From contig PDZS01000025.1 in assembly GCA_002753225.1 (NCBI GenBank), positions 1-64,000 of the forward strand: 64,000 bases of DNA, given 5' to 3'. Positions 6,386 through 14,505 of this stretch are shown one piece after another. The notes beneath the pieces were generated by a model. That model ran no database searches, was not told the origin of the DNA, and was given only the letters and a program-made list of their open reading frames with translations. The stretch is from Deltaproteobacteria bacterium YD0425bin51 (GTDB taxonomy: Bacteria; Desulfobacterota; Desulfobacteria; Desulfobacterales; YD0425bin51). Both the position numbers and the translations under genes were made by a program. The first letter of the stretch is position 1, and each line of letters opens with the position of its first letter.

Positions 6386-7918
6386 ATGGTGATAAAAAAG
6401 AACAAGCATATAAGGGAGAGGGGCATTAAGATAGAAGCGCACTATTACATACATGTAAACGGCGAACCACCAGACGGAAACCCCGACTTTTCAAGCGTAG
6501 GCGCAGGAGCAGGACCTCTTCAATATCGACCCAAACATTATGTGCCTATACAAGCAGCTGTCCACGACGGCACAAACACCGAAGGATACAGATGTGTGTA
6601 CAGACCGGAAATGCAGTTTTCGGTTTTCGATTTAAAAGATGTAAAGTATGAAGATAAATCGGGTAAAAAATACGACTTGATTCAGCCTCTACCTGAAAAA
6701 CCAGTATTGGGTGAGGATTTTAACTTCCATTACTTCATCTTAAAAGATGACCTGCCAGTATTAGAACCGTTTGGACCATCTCGTGAATTAGTCTTTGCTT
6801 TAGGTGATCAGGAAGTTAAAGTCGAGTATGATGAATGTAAAGGATTTAAATTCAGACTCGAAGACCTTGACAAGATTTTTACTGAGGACATACTTGCTCT
6901 TAGGCTTTACCAGCGTGGTGATGAGGTAAATGTGCTGTGGGAGTATATTTGGGCTGAAATTAGTGTTGAACTTAAAGACAAAGGAGTTATAGTTAAACCT
7001 AGCTATCCTTACACTTTTATAGATACATTCCCTTCAATGCCTTCATTGACAGCAATTCTAAAACCAGAAGGATTATCAGGTGATGTTAGTTGGGAATTAA
7101 AGGTAGAATATCGACGTCAAAATAGAAAAGATATTGCATTTTATCCACGAAGTGGTCCAGCTATACTTCCATATAATATACCATGGGATATTGGAAAAAT
7201 GTTTAAAGAGGTAGATGAAATTAGAGGCGGAAAAGCTACTATTATTTGGAAATATAAGAATATGACATCTGAAGATTATGTATTTTATATTAGGGGTAAC
7301 AATCCAACTTGGAATGAAGTAGAAAAACTTCTAGATAATTCTGCAAATTTTGTAGAGTTAGACCTTGACCTTGTTAAAGCTATGGTAAAACTTGAATCTA
7401 ATGGAGGGACGCAATTTAATGTTGCTGGTAAACTTGGGTCTGATGAGGAAAAAAATATAAAATATACACCCAATAGAGGACATGTTCCTAACAATAATAA
7501 AGATTGGGGTTGGGGTATGATGCAAATAAATGATCCTGTAGGTGATCCAAACAATGCGCAGTTGCTTTGGGATTGGAAGATGAATGTTTTGGAAGGTATA
7601 AAAATTATCCGTCAAAAAGAAGAGATGGCCAAAGCATATTTTGACGCTATAAAGCGTAATTATCCTCAATCTCCTGATCCTCCAAAATATACCCCACCTG
7701 GTACAGATACTGAACTATCTGCTTTAGAAGCAGCCATTATAACTTTATATAATGGAGCAAGTGTTACAAAATGGCTTTTAGCTAAAAGTGGAAAAAAGGA
7801 AAAACAATATTCGTCTGCATGGGAATACGACCCAGAAGATTCATCATGGACATATATACCAAATAAATATAATTACCTTCAAAGAGTAATTCTAAAATTT
7901 GAAGAAGGGATTGAATAA
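6386..7918 (+). CDS. lytic-transglycosylase / lysozyme-like protein without signal peptide (candidate secreted effector)
   Basis: A 510-residue protein. The C-terminal part (about 330-500) looks like an SLT/lysozyme domain. LVKAMVKLESNGG contains the likely catalytic Glu, followed by DWGWGMMQINDPVGD, NVLEGIKIIRQKEE and AAIITLYNGASV, the usual order of transglycosylase motifs. The N-terminal 320 residues are not recognised and contain beta-rich stretches and a GAGAGPLQYRP segment near the start. No signal peptide or membrane segment is visible. A murein hydrolase lacking a signal peptide and followed directly by a secreted protein suggests a type VI or contractile-system effector with its immunity partner. 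No secretion genes are in the window, so that is inference. An element-encoded transfer hydrolase is the alternative. Confidence 0.6.
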   Translation: MVIKKNKHIRERGIKIEAHYYIHVNGEPPDGNPDFSSVGAGAGPLQYRPKHYVPIQAAVHDGTNTEGYRCVYRPEMQFSVFDLKDVKYEDKSGKKYDLIQPLPEKPVLGEDFNFHYFILKDDLPVLEPFGPSRELVFALGDQEVKVEYDECKGFKFRLEDLDKIFTEDILALRLYQRGDEVNVLWEYIWAEISVELKDKGVIVKPSYPYTFIDTFPSMPSLTAILKPEGLSGDVSWELKVEYRRQNRKDIAFYPRSGPAILPYNIPWDIGKMFKEVDEIRGGKATIIWKYKNMTSEDYVFYIRGNNPTWNEVEKLLDNSANFVELDLDLVKAMVKLESNGGTQFNVAGKLGSDEEKNIKYTPNRGHVPNNNKDWGWGMMQINDPVGDPNNAQLLWDWKMNVLEGIKIIRQKEEMAKAYFDAIKRNYPQSPDPPKYTPPGTDTELSALEAAIITLYNGASVTKWLLAKSGKKEKQYSSAWEYDPEDSSWTYIPNKYNYLQRVILKFEEGIE

Positions 7919-7922
7919 TAAA

Positions 7923-8744
7923 ATGAAAAAATATAGCTTGTTGATTTTTTTAGTAATTATTATTTTGAGTTTGAGTGTTAATATCGTAAATACTCAAGCA
8001 AATATTGTCCCTAATATAATGTTTATGGGTTTAAAAGATGGTGATGTCGTTCAAATAGAGCTAACTAATTGGGATGTTAAATATTATTTGACTGAAAAAT
8101 CACGATATTATTTTGTCTCAGATATGAAATTTTTTAATTGCTGCAATAAATTAGTGTTCGTTGTGAGTTCAGATACAGAAAATCGAATAGGAACAATTGA
8201 TATTAAAAAAGAAAAAATACAATATATAGATCCAATACAGGTTGGAGTTCATAAGAATATAATAGAAGTTTTTTTGTCATCTAAAGAACCTAATTCTATT
8301 TATTTATCGACTAATAATAAGCTTGAATATTTAATAGGAGATAACGAGGAGGAAATTAGAAAATGGGAGGAGGCAATGGTGTATGCTCGCTATGATGTAG
8401 AAAAAGATATATGTACCAAAACGTTTACACCTGCTGAAAATGAAAGAATTTTTTTCCCACATGGCAAATCCCATATTGATAGAGATAAAAAAAAGTTGAG
8501 TATAGTTGGCTTGCTAAGAAAAGAAAGCATTCTTTTGGAAAATGAAAAAAGTAAAAACATACTTTATATCGGAGAACAATATTCTGTAATTATTAGTAGA
8601 GGTAAACTGCATATAGTTGATATTGGACAGCAATCTGGTTCTCCTAAAATTATTAAGACTAGTCCTGAAGATTTTGGGAAAAAAGATAATAATTTACTAA
8701 TTCCTGATTATATTAACTCTGTTGAAATCGTCAATATTCAATAG
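7923..8744 (+). CDS. secreted protein of unknown family, candidate immunity protein
   Basis: A 273-residue protein starting with a clear signal peptide, KKYSLLIFLVIIILSLSVN, with a plausible cleavage site after NTQA and no lipobox Cys. The mature part looks beta-strand rich (for example KDGDVVQIELTNWDVKYYL) and is not recognised. It starts 4 bases after the stop of the transglycosylase-like gene, so the two are co-transcribed. A periplasmic protein paired with a peptidoglycan hydrolase would fit an immunity protein that inhibits it. This is inferred from context and not from sequence similarity. Confidence 0.55.
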   Translation: MKKYSLLIFLVIIILSLSVNIVNTQANIVPNIMFMGLKDGDVVQIELTNWDVKYYLTEKSRYYFVSDMKFFNCCNKLVFVVSSDTENRIGTIDIKKEKIQYIDPIQVGVHKNIIEVFLSSKEPNSIYLSTNNKLEYLIGDNEEEIRKWEEAMVYARYDVEKDICTKTFTPAENERIFFPHGKSHIDRDKKKLSIVGLLRKESILLENEKSKNILYIGEQYSVIISRGKLHIVDIGQQSGSPKIIKTSPEDFGKKDNNLLIPDYINSVEIVNIQ

Positions 8745-8796
8745 ATAATGATCTTATTAGCGATGTTGAAATATCTTATAATTTAGGGTTTGTTCA

Positions 8797-8820
8797 TTTT
8801 TTTAAACTGCTCTTCTTCTC
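8797..8820 (-). repeat. inverted copy of the 6284-6296 arm sequence
   Basis: The minus strand reads AAGAAGAGCAGTT at 8817-8805, identical over 13 bases to the terminator arm at 6284-6296, followed by an A-rich run. It lies in the 165-base gap after the candidate immunity gene, which otherwise shows no gene. It may be a terminator remnant or an end of a cargo module. Confidence 0.45.
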
Positions 8821-8909
8821 TATTGGGGCGAATCAGGAGTTTAACGGTTTCTGTTTAACATGTAATTTGTGGCATTAAATGAACAGCTTATTTATAGGAA
8901 CTAATAATT

Positions 8910-9371
8910 ATGGGAATCATCAGAGTTTATGTTGATACCTCAGTTTTTGGAGGAATATATGATGATGAATTTAAAGTTTCGATTCTTATTTTTTTTGAGC
9001 AAGTAAAGAATCAAAATTTTATCTTGGTAACTTCAGCAATTGTACAAGATGAAATTTTGCCAGCGCCTATTGAAGTAAGGATTTTTTTTGAAGAAATTCT
9101 AAAAATTGCTGAGACAGCTGATATAACAGAAGAATCTCTCAAACTTCGGGAGGCATATTTAGAGGCTAAGATTGTTTCGCCTAAATATTCTGATGATGCA
9201 TTACATGTAGCAATAGCAACAATAGCAGGCTGTAATCTCATTGTGAGCTGGAATTTTAAACATATTGTCCATTTTCAAAAGATTCCTTTGTATAACGCAA
9301 TCAACATGATAAATGGTTATAATCAAATAGCGATATATTCACCATTGGAGGTTATAAAATATGAAGAATAA
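8910..9371 (+). CDS. PIN-domain ribonuclease toxin (VapC-like)
   Basis: A 153-residue PIN protein. The first acidic motif is in RVYVDTSVFGGI near the N-terminus. ILPAPIEVRIFFEEIL and then YSDDALHVAIATIAGCN carry the central acidic residues, and LIVSWNFKHIVHF is the usual closing motif. The likely activity is Mg-dependent RNA cleavage. Its last 11 bases overlap a 55-residue gene, the likely antitoxin, so the order is toxin then antitoxin. All main PIN acidic positions appear present, so the toxin is probably intact. Confidence 0.8.
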   Translation: MGIIRVYVDTSVFGGIYDDEFKVSILIFFEQVKNQNFILVTSAIVQDEILPAPIEVRIFFEEILKIAETADITEESLKLREAYLEAKIVSPKYSDDALHVAIATIAGCNLIVSWNFKHIVHFQKIPLYNAINMINGYNQIAIYSPLEVIKYEE

Positions 9372-9528
9372 AACTTTTGACTGTGTGAAAATGAAACAAT
9401 TTGGAGCTGAAAAGATAAAAGAGAAAATTAAAGGAATGACAATGGAACAAGAGTTGAAATTTTGGAAAAACAAGTCTGAAGATTTGAGAGAGAAGCAGAA
9501 AATAATAATATCTCAAGGAAAAGAATAA
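9361..9528 (+). CDS. small antitoxin-like partner of the PIN toxin
   Basis: A 55-residue basic, helical protein: MKNKTFDCVKMKQFGAEKIK and, later, MTMEQELKFWKNKSEDLR. The pattern of a Cys near the start followed by a Met-rich turn and an ELKFWK helix recurs, from memory, in small proteins beside PIN toxins. It overlaps the toxin by 11 bases, so co-translation is likely. It is too small to carry a full DNA-binding domain. Antitoxin function is inferred from position. Confidence 0.6.
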   Translation: MKNKTFDCVKMKQFGAEKIKEKIKGMTMEQELKFWKNKSEDLREKQKIIISQGKE

Positions 9529-9573
9529 AGATGGGGGCGTGCCTAAAATAAAGCATGTCAACTCCATCGAGCT

Positions 9574-9656
9574 TGCTAACCAAGTCGCTTGAGCGGACGA
9601 AGCCGCTCATCTATATGTTAGCAAGACTTGGAGACACGATAGCATCGGGGGATTAC
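9574..9656 (+). repeat. hairpin-forming repeat, copy 2
   Basis: The outer stem CTTGCTAAC pairs with GTTAGCAAG and the inner stem TGAGCGG pairs with CCGCTCA around ACGAAG. The string AGCGGACGAAGCCGCT and the downstream ATCGGGGGATT match copy 1 (150-238, minus strand) with equal spacing between inner and right outer arms. The element resembles an attC site in having two nested stems and a GTTAG arm, but the right box departs from GTTRRRY. It is intergenic between the two toxin-antitoxin modules. Confidence 0.6.
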
Positions 9657-9738
9657 GGCTTTAGATGCTTAGGTGGCTTAGCTGAGAGATGAAAAGAGCC
9701 AAAAACATAGGCTTTGCCAAGAAATAAAGATTTTTCTT

Positions 9739-9754
9739 GCAGTTAAAGAAAAAA
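9739..9754 (+). repeat. 16-bp match to the recombinase terminator arm
   Basis: GCAGTTAAAGAAAAAA is identical to 6291-6306 in the terminator arm. The 270-base gap from 9529 to 9796 contains no gene, only this string, the large hairpin repeat and a small stem (GCATA/TATGC, 9786-9802) that overlaps the end of the next minus-strand gene. Confidence 0.4.
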
Positions 9755-9796
9755 ATATAGTGATTTGGCTATGATTGATTAAAAAGCATACTAAAA

Positions 9797-9961
9797 CTAT
9801 GCGATTTTATTTTCTTTAACCTCTCTTTTAAAGAATTTTCGTTTTGTCTCTTTTTGTATTTCCTGATAATGCCTTATTAGTCGCTCGGTATCATGTCCAT
9901 ACGATTCTGAAATTTTACGGCGTACTTCTCTTATTCTCTCAATAACTGGATCATCTTTCAT
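9797..9961 (-). CDS. small antitoxin-like protein
   Basis: A 54-residue charged helical protein: KDDPVIERIREVRRKISESY then GHDTERLIRHYQEIQKETKR and a basic tail. Proteins with an R-x-x-R helix followed by a Y/C-G-H-D turn are common companions of PIN toxins; this is from memory. It starts 3 bases after the stop of the truncated PIN gene, in the order toxin then antitoxin. A small stem-loop (GCATA/TATGC) with a T-run follows its stop on the minus strand and may be the terminator. The gene looks intact although its toxin is not. Confidence 0.65.
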   Translation of the reverse strand: MKDDPVIERIREVRRKISESYGHDTERLIRHYQEIQKETKRKFFKREVKENKIA

Positions 9962-9964
9962 TTT

Positions 9965-10384
9965 TTATTCCTCCCATGATAAAAGCTCAACCGGCGTTAT
10001 TAAAGCAGGAACATGAATATCCAAAAGGGTATTAAGCCGTCTTATATGTTTAAATTTATTAGCATTTGCAAGATGTTTACAATTCCATGTTAATAAAAAA
10101 TCACAATTATAGAAAGATGCTATTGCAAGATGTAGGGCATCACCTCTTGTATCAATCGGCATTAACTTGCGTTTTATATATGTATCAACAATATCACGGA
10201 TTTCCATATTGATGTCTAACAAAGGAATATTTGTAATTAAATTCAAAAGTTGCTCTTTATTTGGATAATCGCCATCCTCTATTTCTTCTATAACAGCCAT
10301 GCTTGTAACTAATTGATAATGTTTGCTCTGATCCTCCCACCATTCCCTTGTCCAGTTTTTTCGCGCAACAACTTCTGTTTTTTT
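9965..10384 (-). pseudogene. 5'-truncated PIN-domain toxin
   Basis: From an ATG at 10300 the product is 111 residues, with DTRGDALHLAIASFYNCDFL and LTWNCKHLANANKFKHI, the central and C-terminal PIN motifs. The same frame stays open 28 codons further upstream and encodes family-like sequence (ARKNWTREWWEDQSKHYQLV). It then hits a TAG at 10385-10387. The N-terminal beta strand with the first catalytic Asp is missing and no start exists for the extended frame. The toxin is therefore probably inactive, while its partner gene downstream remains intact. Confidence 0.7.
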
Positions 10385-10448
10385 CTAACTTCTGTCATAT
10401 TATTAATACCAACTTCTTTTTGTAAATCATTACCTGTATATCACTACC

Positions 10449-10494
10449 AAAAATAAAGCTTCCTTATCTTTTAGATTGAGGAAACTTTATTTTT
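10449..10494. terminator. bidirectional terminator at the end of the kdp operon
   Basis: AAAAATAAAGCTTCC (10449-10463) pairs with GGAAACTTTATTTTT (10480-10494), with T-runs on both strands. On the minus strand it lies 45 bases beyond the kdpE stop. It separates the accessory block from the kdp operon. Confidence 0.75.
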
Positions 10495-10538
10495 AAAGTA
10501 GCAAAAATTCTCCTCAAAGAGTTGACTTTTAAATATTT

Positions 10539-11237
10539 CTAATCAATATCAATCTTAAACCTATAACCTATACCAGGCTCATTAATAAAGAAGCATGGCC
10601 GAGCAGGGTCTGCCTCTAACTTATGCCTGAGTTGAGCCATGTAAATTCTCAAGTAATGGGTCTGATTTACATATGAAGCGCCCCAAACTTCTTTCATGAG
10701 CATATTATGAGTAATCACTTTGCCTGCATGTTTAATTAATACAGTAAAAAGTTTATATTCAATAGGCGTTAAATGGACTTCCTTATTATTTAAAAATACC
10801 TGACGCTTGGCAAGATCAACTTTTAAATTACTTATGCTAAAAACAGATTCTTCTATCATGGAATTTTGTTTTGAACTATGACGCATAGCAACACGTATTC
10901 TTGCCATAAGTTCACCCGCTCCAAAAGGCTTAGTCAAATAGTCATCAGCTCCTGCATCAAGAGTTTTTATTTTATCATCTTCCTGATCTCTTGCTGAAAT
11001 GATAATAATTGGTAACTGTGTCCATTCGCGCAGTCTTTTTGTTACCTCTAAGCCGTCTATATCAGGCAGCCCCAAATCTAATAGAACTACATCAGGGTTT
11101 CTTGTTGCGACCTCAGTTAATCCATTCTGCCCTGTTGTTGCTTCAAAAACTTTATAACCATGTCCTTGAAGAGTTATTCTTAGAAAACGGCGCATCTGAT
11201 ATTCATCTTCAATTAAAATAATTAAACCTTTATCCAT
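10539..11237 (-). CDS. kdpE: KdpE, OmpR-family response regulator
   Basis: A 232-residue regulator that controls potassium-transporter expression after phosphorylation by KdpD. The receiver domain (about 1-120) has the acidic pair in ILIEDEYQMRRFL, the phospho-Asp in VVLLDLGLPDIDG and the conserved Lys in LTKPFGAGEL. A winged-helix DNA-binding domain (about 130-230) includes HLTPIEYKLFTVLIKHAG and a C-terminal GYRFK hairpin. It is the last gene of the operon, 12 bases after kdpD, and is followed by a terminator. Length and all key residues are normal. Confidence 0.95.
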   Translation of the reverse strand: MDKGLIILIEDEYQMRRFLRITLQGHGYKVFEATTGQNGLTEVATRNPDVVLLDLGLPDIDGLEVTKRLREWTQLPIIIISARDQEDDKIKTLDAGADDYLTKPFGAGELMARIRVAMRHSSKQNSMIEESVFSISNLKVDLAKRQVFLNNKEVHLTPIEYKLFTVLIKHAGKVITHNMLMKEVWGASYVNQTHYLRIYMAQLRHKLEADPARPCFFINEPGIGYRFKIDID

Positions 11238-11249
11238 TTTGATTTTATA

Positions 11250-13937
11250 TTAAGTTTTTTCTTGTTCTATGATAGGCGGTTCTCCTTCTACAGGAAGTGT
11301 AAAGGTAAATTTTGCTCCGCCGTCAGAACTATTATTTGCCCAAATATTGCCTCCATGAGCTTTAATGATTGAACGGCAAATGCTAAGTCCTAAACCTATA
11401 CCACCTTTAGAAGCAGAACCTCGCACAAATTTTTCAAATGTTTTTTCCTCGTAGCCCTTTGGTAATCCTTGCCCCCTATCTGAAACTTCAATAATAGCTG
11501 ATTTTTTTTCAATTATAACTGAAATTTCAATAGCTGTCATATCTGGTGTATGTTTAATTGCATTATCAATAAGATTCATAAATACCTGTTCAATTAGCAG
11601 AGGATCAAATGGTATTAAAGGTAGATTCTGGGGAAGATTTATTTTAAGTGGTCTATTTTTTAGTTTTTCTGTAAACCTGTTTAATACAACTCCAATAATT
11701 TCCTCAATGGACTGCCATTCTTTTTTTATTTTTATAGCATCTGATTCTAAGCGCGTCATATCTAATACATTCCGAATCATATGACTTAAATGTTCAGCTT
11801 CTTCAAAAATAGTCAGAATAAGTTCTTTTCTACTCAGTTCATCAAGCATAATCTCTTTTTCCAACAAGGTTGTTGCTGCTCCTGTTATTGCAGCAAGGGG
11901 AGTTCGCAAATCATGAGAAACTGAGCTAAGCATTGTACTGCGTAAGATTTCTGTCTCTGCTTTAATAAAAGCAACATGTGCTTCTTTAGCAATAATAGCT
12001 CTTTCTATAGCCATTGCAGCCTGATTTGCAAAACCTTCAAGAGCAATAATTTGCTCGTGGTTAAATGTATCAACTGATACGCCAGGAATGATACCAACCA
12101 CACCAACTGTACGTGATGAGGCTATAAGGGGAATATATAATGCTTTTGAGCCAGGTAGCGTATCTGTCATAATCCCTGAAGGTTTATTATGATCAAAAGT
12201 CCATTGGGCAACGCTTAATTCTCTTGCATCAAAGGGAAATGTAGTTACGCTTTCAAATGGCATCATCAAACTTTTGTTTTTATCAGGAAGAAATATAAAT
12301 GCCTGGCTTGAAAATAGGTCATTAATATTTTTTATTGTTGCAGCACATAATTTTTCTATTTTTCTTTCCCTTGATAATTCACGGCTTAGTTTATAAAGCG
12401 CAGATGTCCTTTTTTCTCTAGATCTTGCTGCGTTTGCCTGTTCACGAACTCTAAGAGTTAATCTGCTTATTACAAAAGCAACAATAAACATGACAATGAA
12501 TGTTAATATGTATTTAGCATCGCCAACTGCAAATGTAAAATATGGCGGAACAAAAAAGAAATCAAAAGCAGCTATACTTAAAAAGCTTACTAAAATAGAG
12601 GTGGCTTTATTAGTAAAACTCGCTGTAATGACAATTGCTACAATATATATCATTGCGATATCTACAATTGTAACATTATGAAATATAAGAGATGCAAACA
12701 ATGTACAAATGATTACTGAGCCTAATCCAAATAACCAATCTCGTTTTTTTGATCTTTGTAATATTGGCTTTTGTTCTATGTTTTGTACTGTTTCTCCTGC
12801 TTCTCCTGTTATTACATAAATGTCAATATTTCCGCTTCCACGCACTATTTCATCTAAAAGAGAACCAAATATTTTGTCTTTCCATCTAGGATGAGTAGGC
12901 TTTCCAACTATTAATTTTGTAATATTTCTTGCTCTTGCATAATTTAAAATTTCTTCGCTTGCTTTATGACCTGAAAGAGTAGCTGTTTCAGCTCCCAGGC
13001 TTTCAGCAAGTCTTATATGCTGAGCAAGCTTTTTCAAATCTTCCTTTGACGGTTTTACTGTTGTTGGAGCTTCAACATTGACTGCAATCCAATCAGCACG
13101 CAAAGAATCAGCCATGCGTTTTGCCGCTCGAATTAACCTGATAGATCTTGGGTTTGCTCCTACGCATACCATTATACGATCAGTTGCCGGCCATATTTCT
13201 TTAACTCCTTTTATGCGCCTGTATGTCTGCATCTGTTCATCTACGCGCTGAGCAGTTTTTCTTAAAGTAAGCTCTCTTAAAGCCAGGAGATTTCCTTTGC
13301 GGAAAAAAGATTTTCTGGCTTGTTCTGCTAACTTATCTACATAAACCTTACCTTCTTTAAGGCGTAAAAGAAGTTCTTCAGGAGGAATGTCTATTATTTC
13401 TATTTCATCAGCACGGTCTATAACAGAATCAGGTATAGTTTCTTTAACTACTATCCCTGTAATTTGTGCTATAACGTCATTAAGACTTTCTAAGTGCTGA
13501 ACATTTACTGTTGTGTAGACATTTATTCCTGATGAAAGCAGTTCAAAAACATCTTGCCATCGTTTTTTATGGCGTAATCCCTCTGCATTTGTATGAGCCA
13601 GCTCATCAACTAAAACAATAAATGGTTTACGTCTTAATACAGCATCAATATCAAACTCTAAAAGAGTTGTCCCCTTATAATGTATAGAGGAGGGTTTGAT
13701 AATTTCCATGTCTTCTAAAAGAAGCGCAGTTTCAGACCTTCCATGAGTTTCAATAAGCCCAGCCACTACATCAATTCCCTCCAAACTTTTTTGGCGGGCT
13801 GCTTTAAGCATGGCGTAGGTTTTCCCAACACCAGGAGCTGAACCGAAAAAAATCTTAAGTTTTCCCTCCATATTTCTCTTTTCTTCTTTTTGTATCTGAG
13901 CTAAAAGCAAATCAGGGTTTGGCCGCAGTTTCATCAT
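11250..13937 (-). CDS. kdpD: KdpD, sensor histidine kinase for potassium
   Basis: An 895-residue membrane sensor. It has the N-terminal KdpD domain with Walker A (FGSAPGVGKTYAML), a universal-stress-like domain around 250-370, a cluster of four membrane segments at about 400-500 and a GAF-like region. The kinase core has the phospho-accepting His in SSVSHDLRTPLAAITG, an N box (NLIDNAIKHTP) and G boxes (DRGQGLP, GIGLGLSI). Its start overlaps the end of kdpC by 26 bases. Length matches the E. coli protein closely. It senses low potassium or turgor and phosphorylates KdpE. Confidence 0.95.
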   Translation of the reverse strand: MMKLRPNPDLLLAQIQKEEKRNMEGKLKIFFGSAPGVGKTYAMLKAARQKSLEGIDVVAGLIETHGRSETALLLEDMEIIKPSSIHYKGTTLLEFDIDAVLRRKPFIVLVDELAHTNAEGLRHKKRWQDVFELLSSGINVYTTVNVQHLESLNDVIAQITGIVVKETIPDSVIDRADEIEIIDIPPEELLLRLKEGKVYVDKLAEQARKSFFRKGNLLALRELTLRKTAQRVDEQMQTYRRIKGVKEIWPATDRIMVCVGANPRSIRLIRAAKRMADSLRADWIAVNVEAPTTVKPSKEDLKKLAQHIRLAESLGAETATLSGHKASEEILNYARARNITKLIVGKPTHPRWKDKIFGSLLDEIVRGSGNIDIYVITGEAGETVQNIEQKPILQRSKKRDWLFGLGSVIICTLFASLIFHNVTIVDIAMIYIVAIVITASFTNKATSILVSFLSIAAFDFFFVPPYFTFAVGDAKYILTFIVMFIVAFVISRLTLRVREQANAARSREKRTSALYKLSRELSRERKIEKLCAATIKNINDLFSSQAFIFLPDKNKSLMMPFESVTTFPFDARELSVAQWTFDHNKPSGIMTDTLPGSKALYIPLIASSRTVGVVGIIPGVSVDTFNHEQIIALEGFANQAAMAIERAIIAKEAHVAFIKAETEILRSTMLSSVSHDLRTPLAAITGAATTLLEKEIMLDELSRKELILTIFEEAEHLSHMIRNVLDMTRLESDAIKIKKEWQSIEEIIGVVLNRFTEKLKNRPLKINLPQNLPLIPFDPLLIEQVFMNLIDNAIKHTPDMTAIEISVIIEKKSAIIEVSDRGQGLPKGYEEKTFEKFVRGSASKGGIGLGLSICRSIIKAHGGNIWANNSSDGGAKFTFTLPVEGEPPIIEQEKT

Positions 13938-14499
13938 CTAAATCCAAATTAAGTTCAAGAACATTTACTGAAGGTTCTCCAAGAAAACCCAGCTGTCTTT
14001 GTTTTATATTTTTGTTTATTATATCATAAACTTTTGCTTCATCCATTTTACGTTCTTTAGCTATTCTTTTAGCTTGATAATATGCTCCTGCAATGCTTAT
14101 ATCAGGATCAAGTCCACTAGCCGAAGCTGTTACAAGATCTATAGGTATTGGTTTTATGGTATCTGGGTCAGCTTTTTTAAGTATATTAATCCGTTTAAAA
14201 ACCAGTTTAATGAGTTCAGGGCTGTTTTGACCCTGATTTGAGCCTGAAGAGGATGCCGCATTATAAGGGTCAGGACTTGTAGCTGATGGTCTTCCCCAAA
14301 AGTATTTTGGCTCTGTAAAATATTGTCCTATAATGGAAGACCCAACATATTTGCCATTTTTTAAGATGATGTTACCGTTCGCTTGAACTGGAAAGAATAA
14401 TTGAGCAAACAAGGTAACGATACCAGGATAAATTAATCCTGTAAGAATAGTAAAAGTAAGAAGTAATTTAAAAGAAGTTTTTATTATTGTAAACATCAT
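13912..14499 (-). CDS. kdpC: KdpC, potassium-transporting ATPase subunit C
   Basis: A 195-residue subunit with one N-terminal membrane segment (about 8-30) and a periplasmic domain containing the family motifs YFWGRPSATSPDPYN, SSGSNQGQNSPEL and ASASGLDPDIS. It stabilises the KdpFABC complex. It lies 6 bases after kdpB and its end overlaps kdpD. Standard length and features. Confidence 0.93.
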   Translation of the reverse strand: MMFTIIKTSFKLLLTFTILTGLIYPGIVTLFAQLFFPVQANGNIILKNGKYVGSSIIGQYFTEPKYFWGRPSATSPDPYNAASSSGSNQGQNSPELIKLVFKRINILKKADPDTIKPIPIDLVTASASGLDPDISIAGAYYQAKRIAKERKMDEAKVYDIINKNIKQRQLGFLGEPSVNVLELNLDLDDETAAKP

Positions 14500-14505
14500 T
14501 TTACC

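Noticed and set aside
9574..9656. A true integron attC site with a gene cassette array
   Set aside because: The nested stems fit in outline, but the right box reads GTTAGCA and not GTTRRRY, the other copy has ATT in place of GTT, and no integron integrase (with its extra patch domain) is present. Only two copies are seen, in opposite orientation.
9965..10300. Second PIN gene as an intact toxin starting at 10300
   Set aside because: The frame continues 28 codons upstream in family-like sequence and the first catalytic strand is missing, so it is better treated as truncated.
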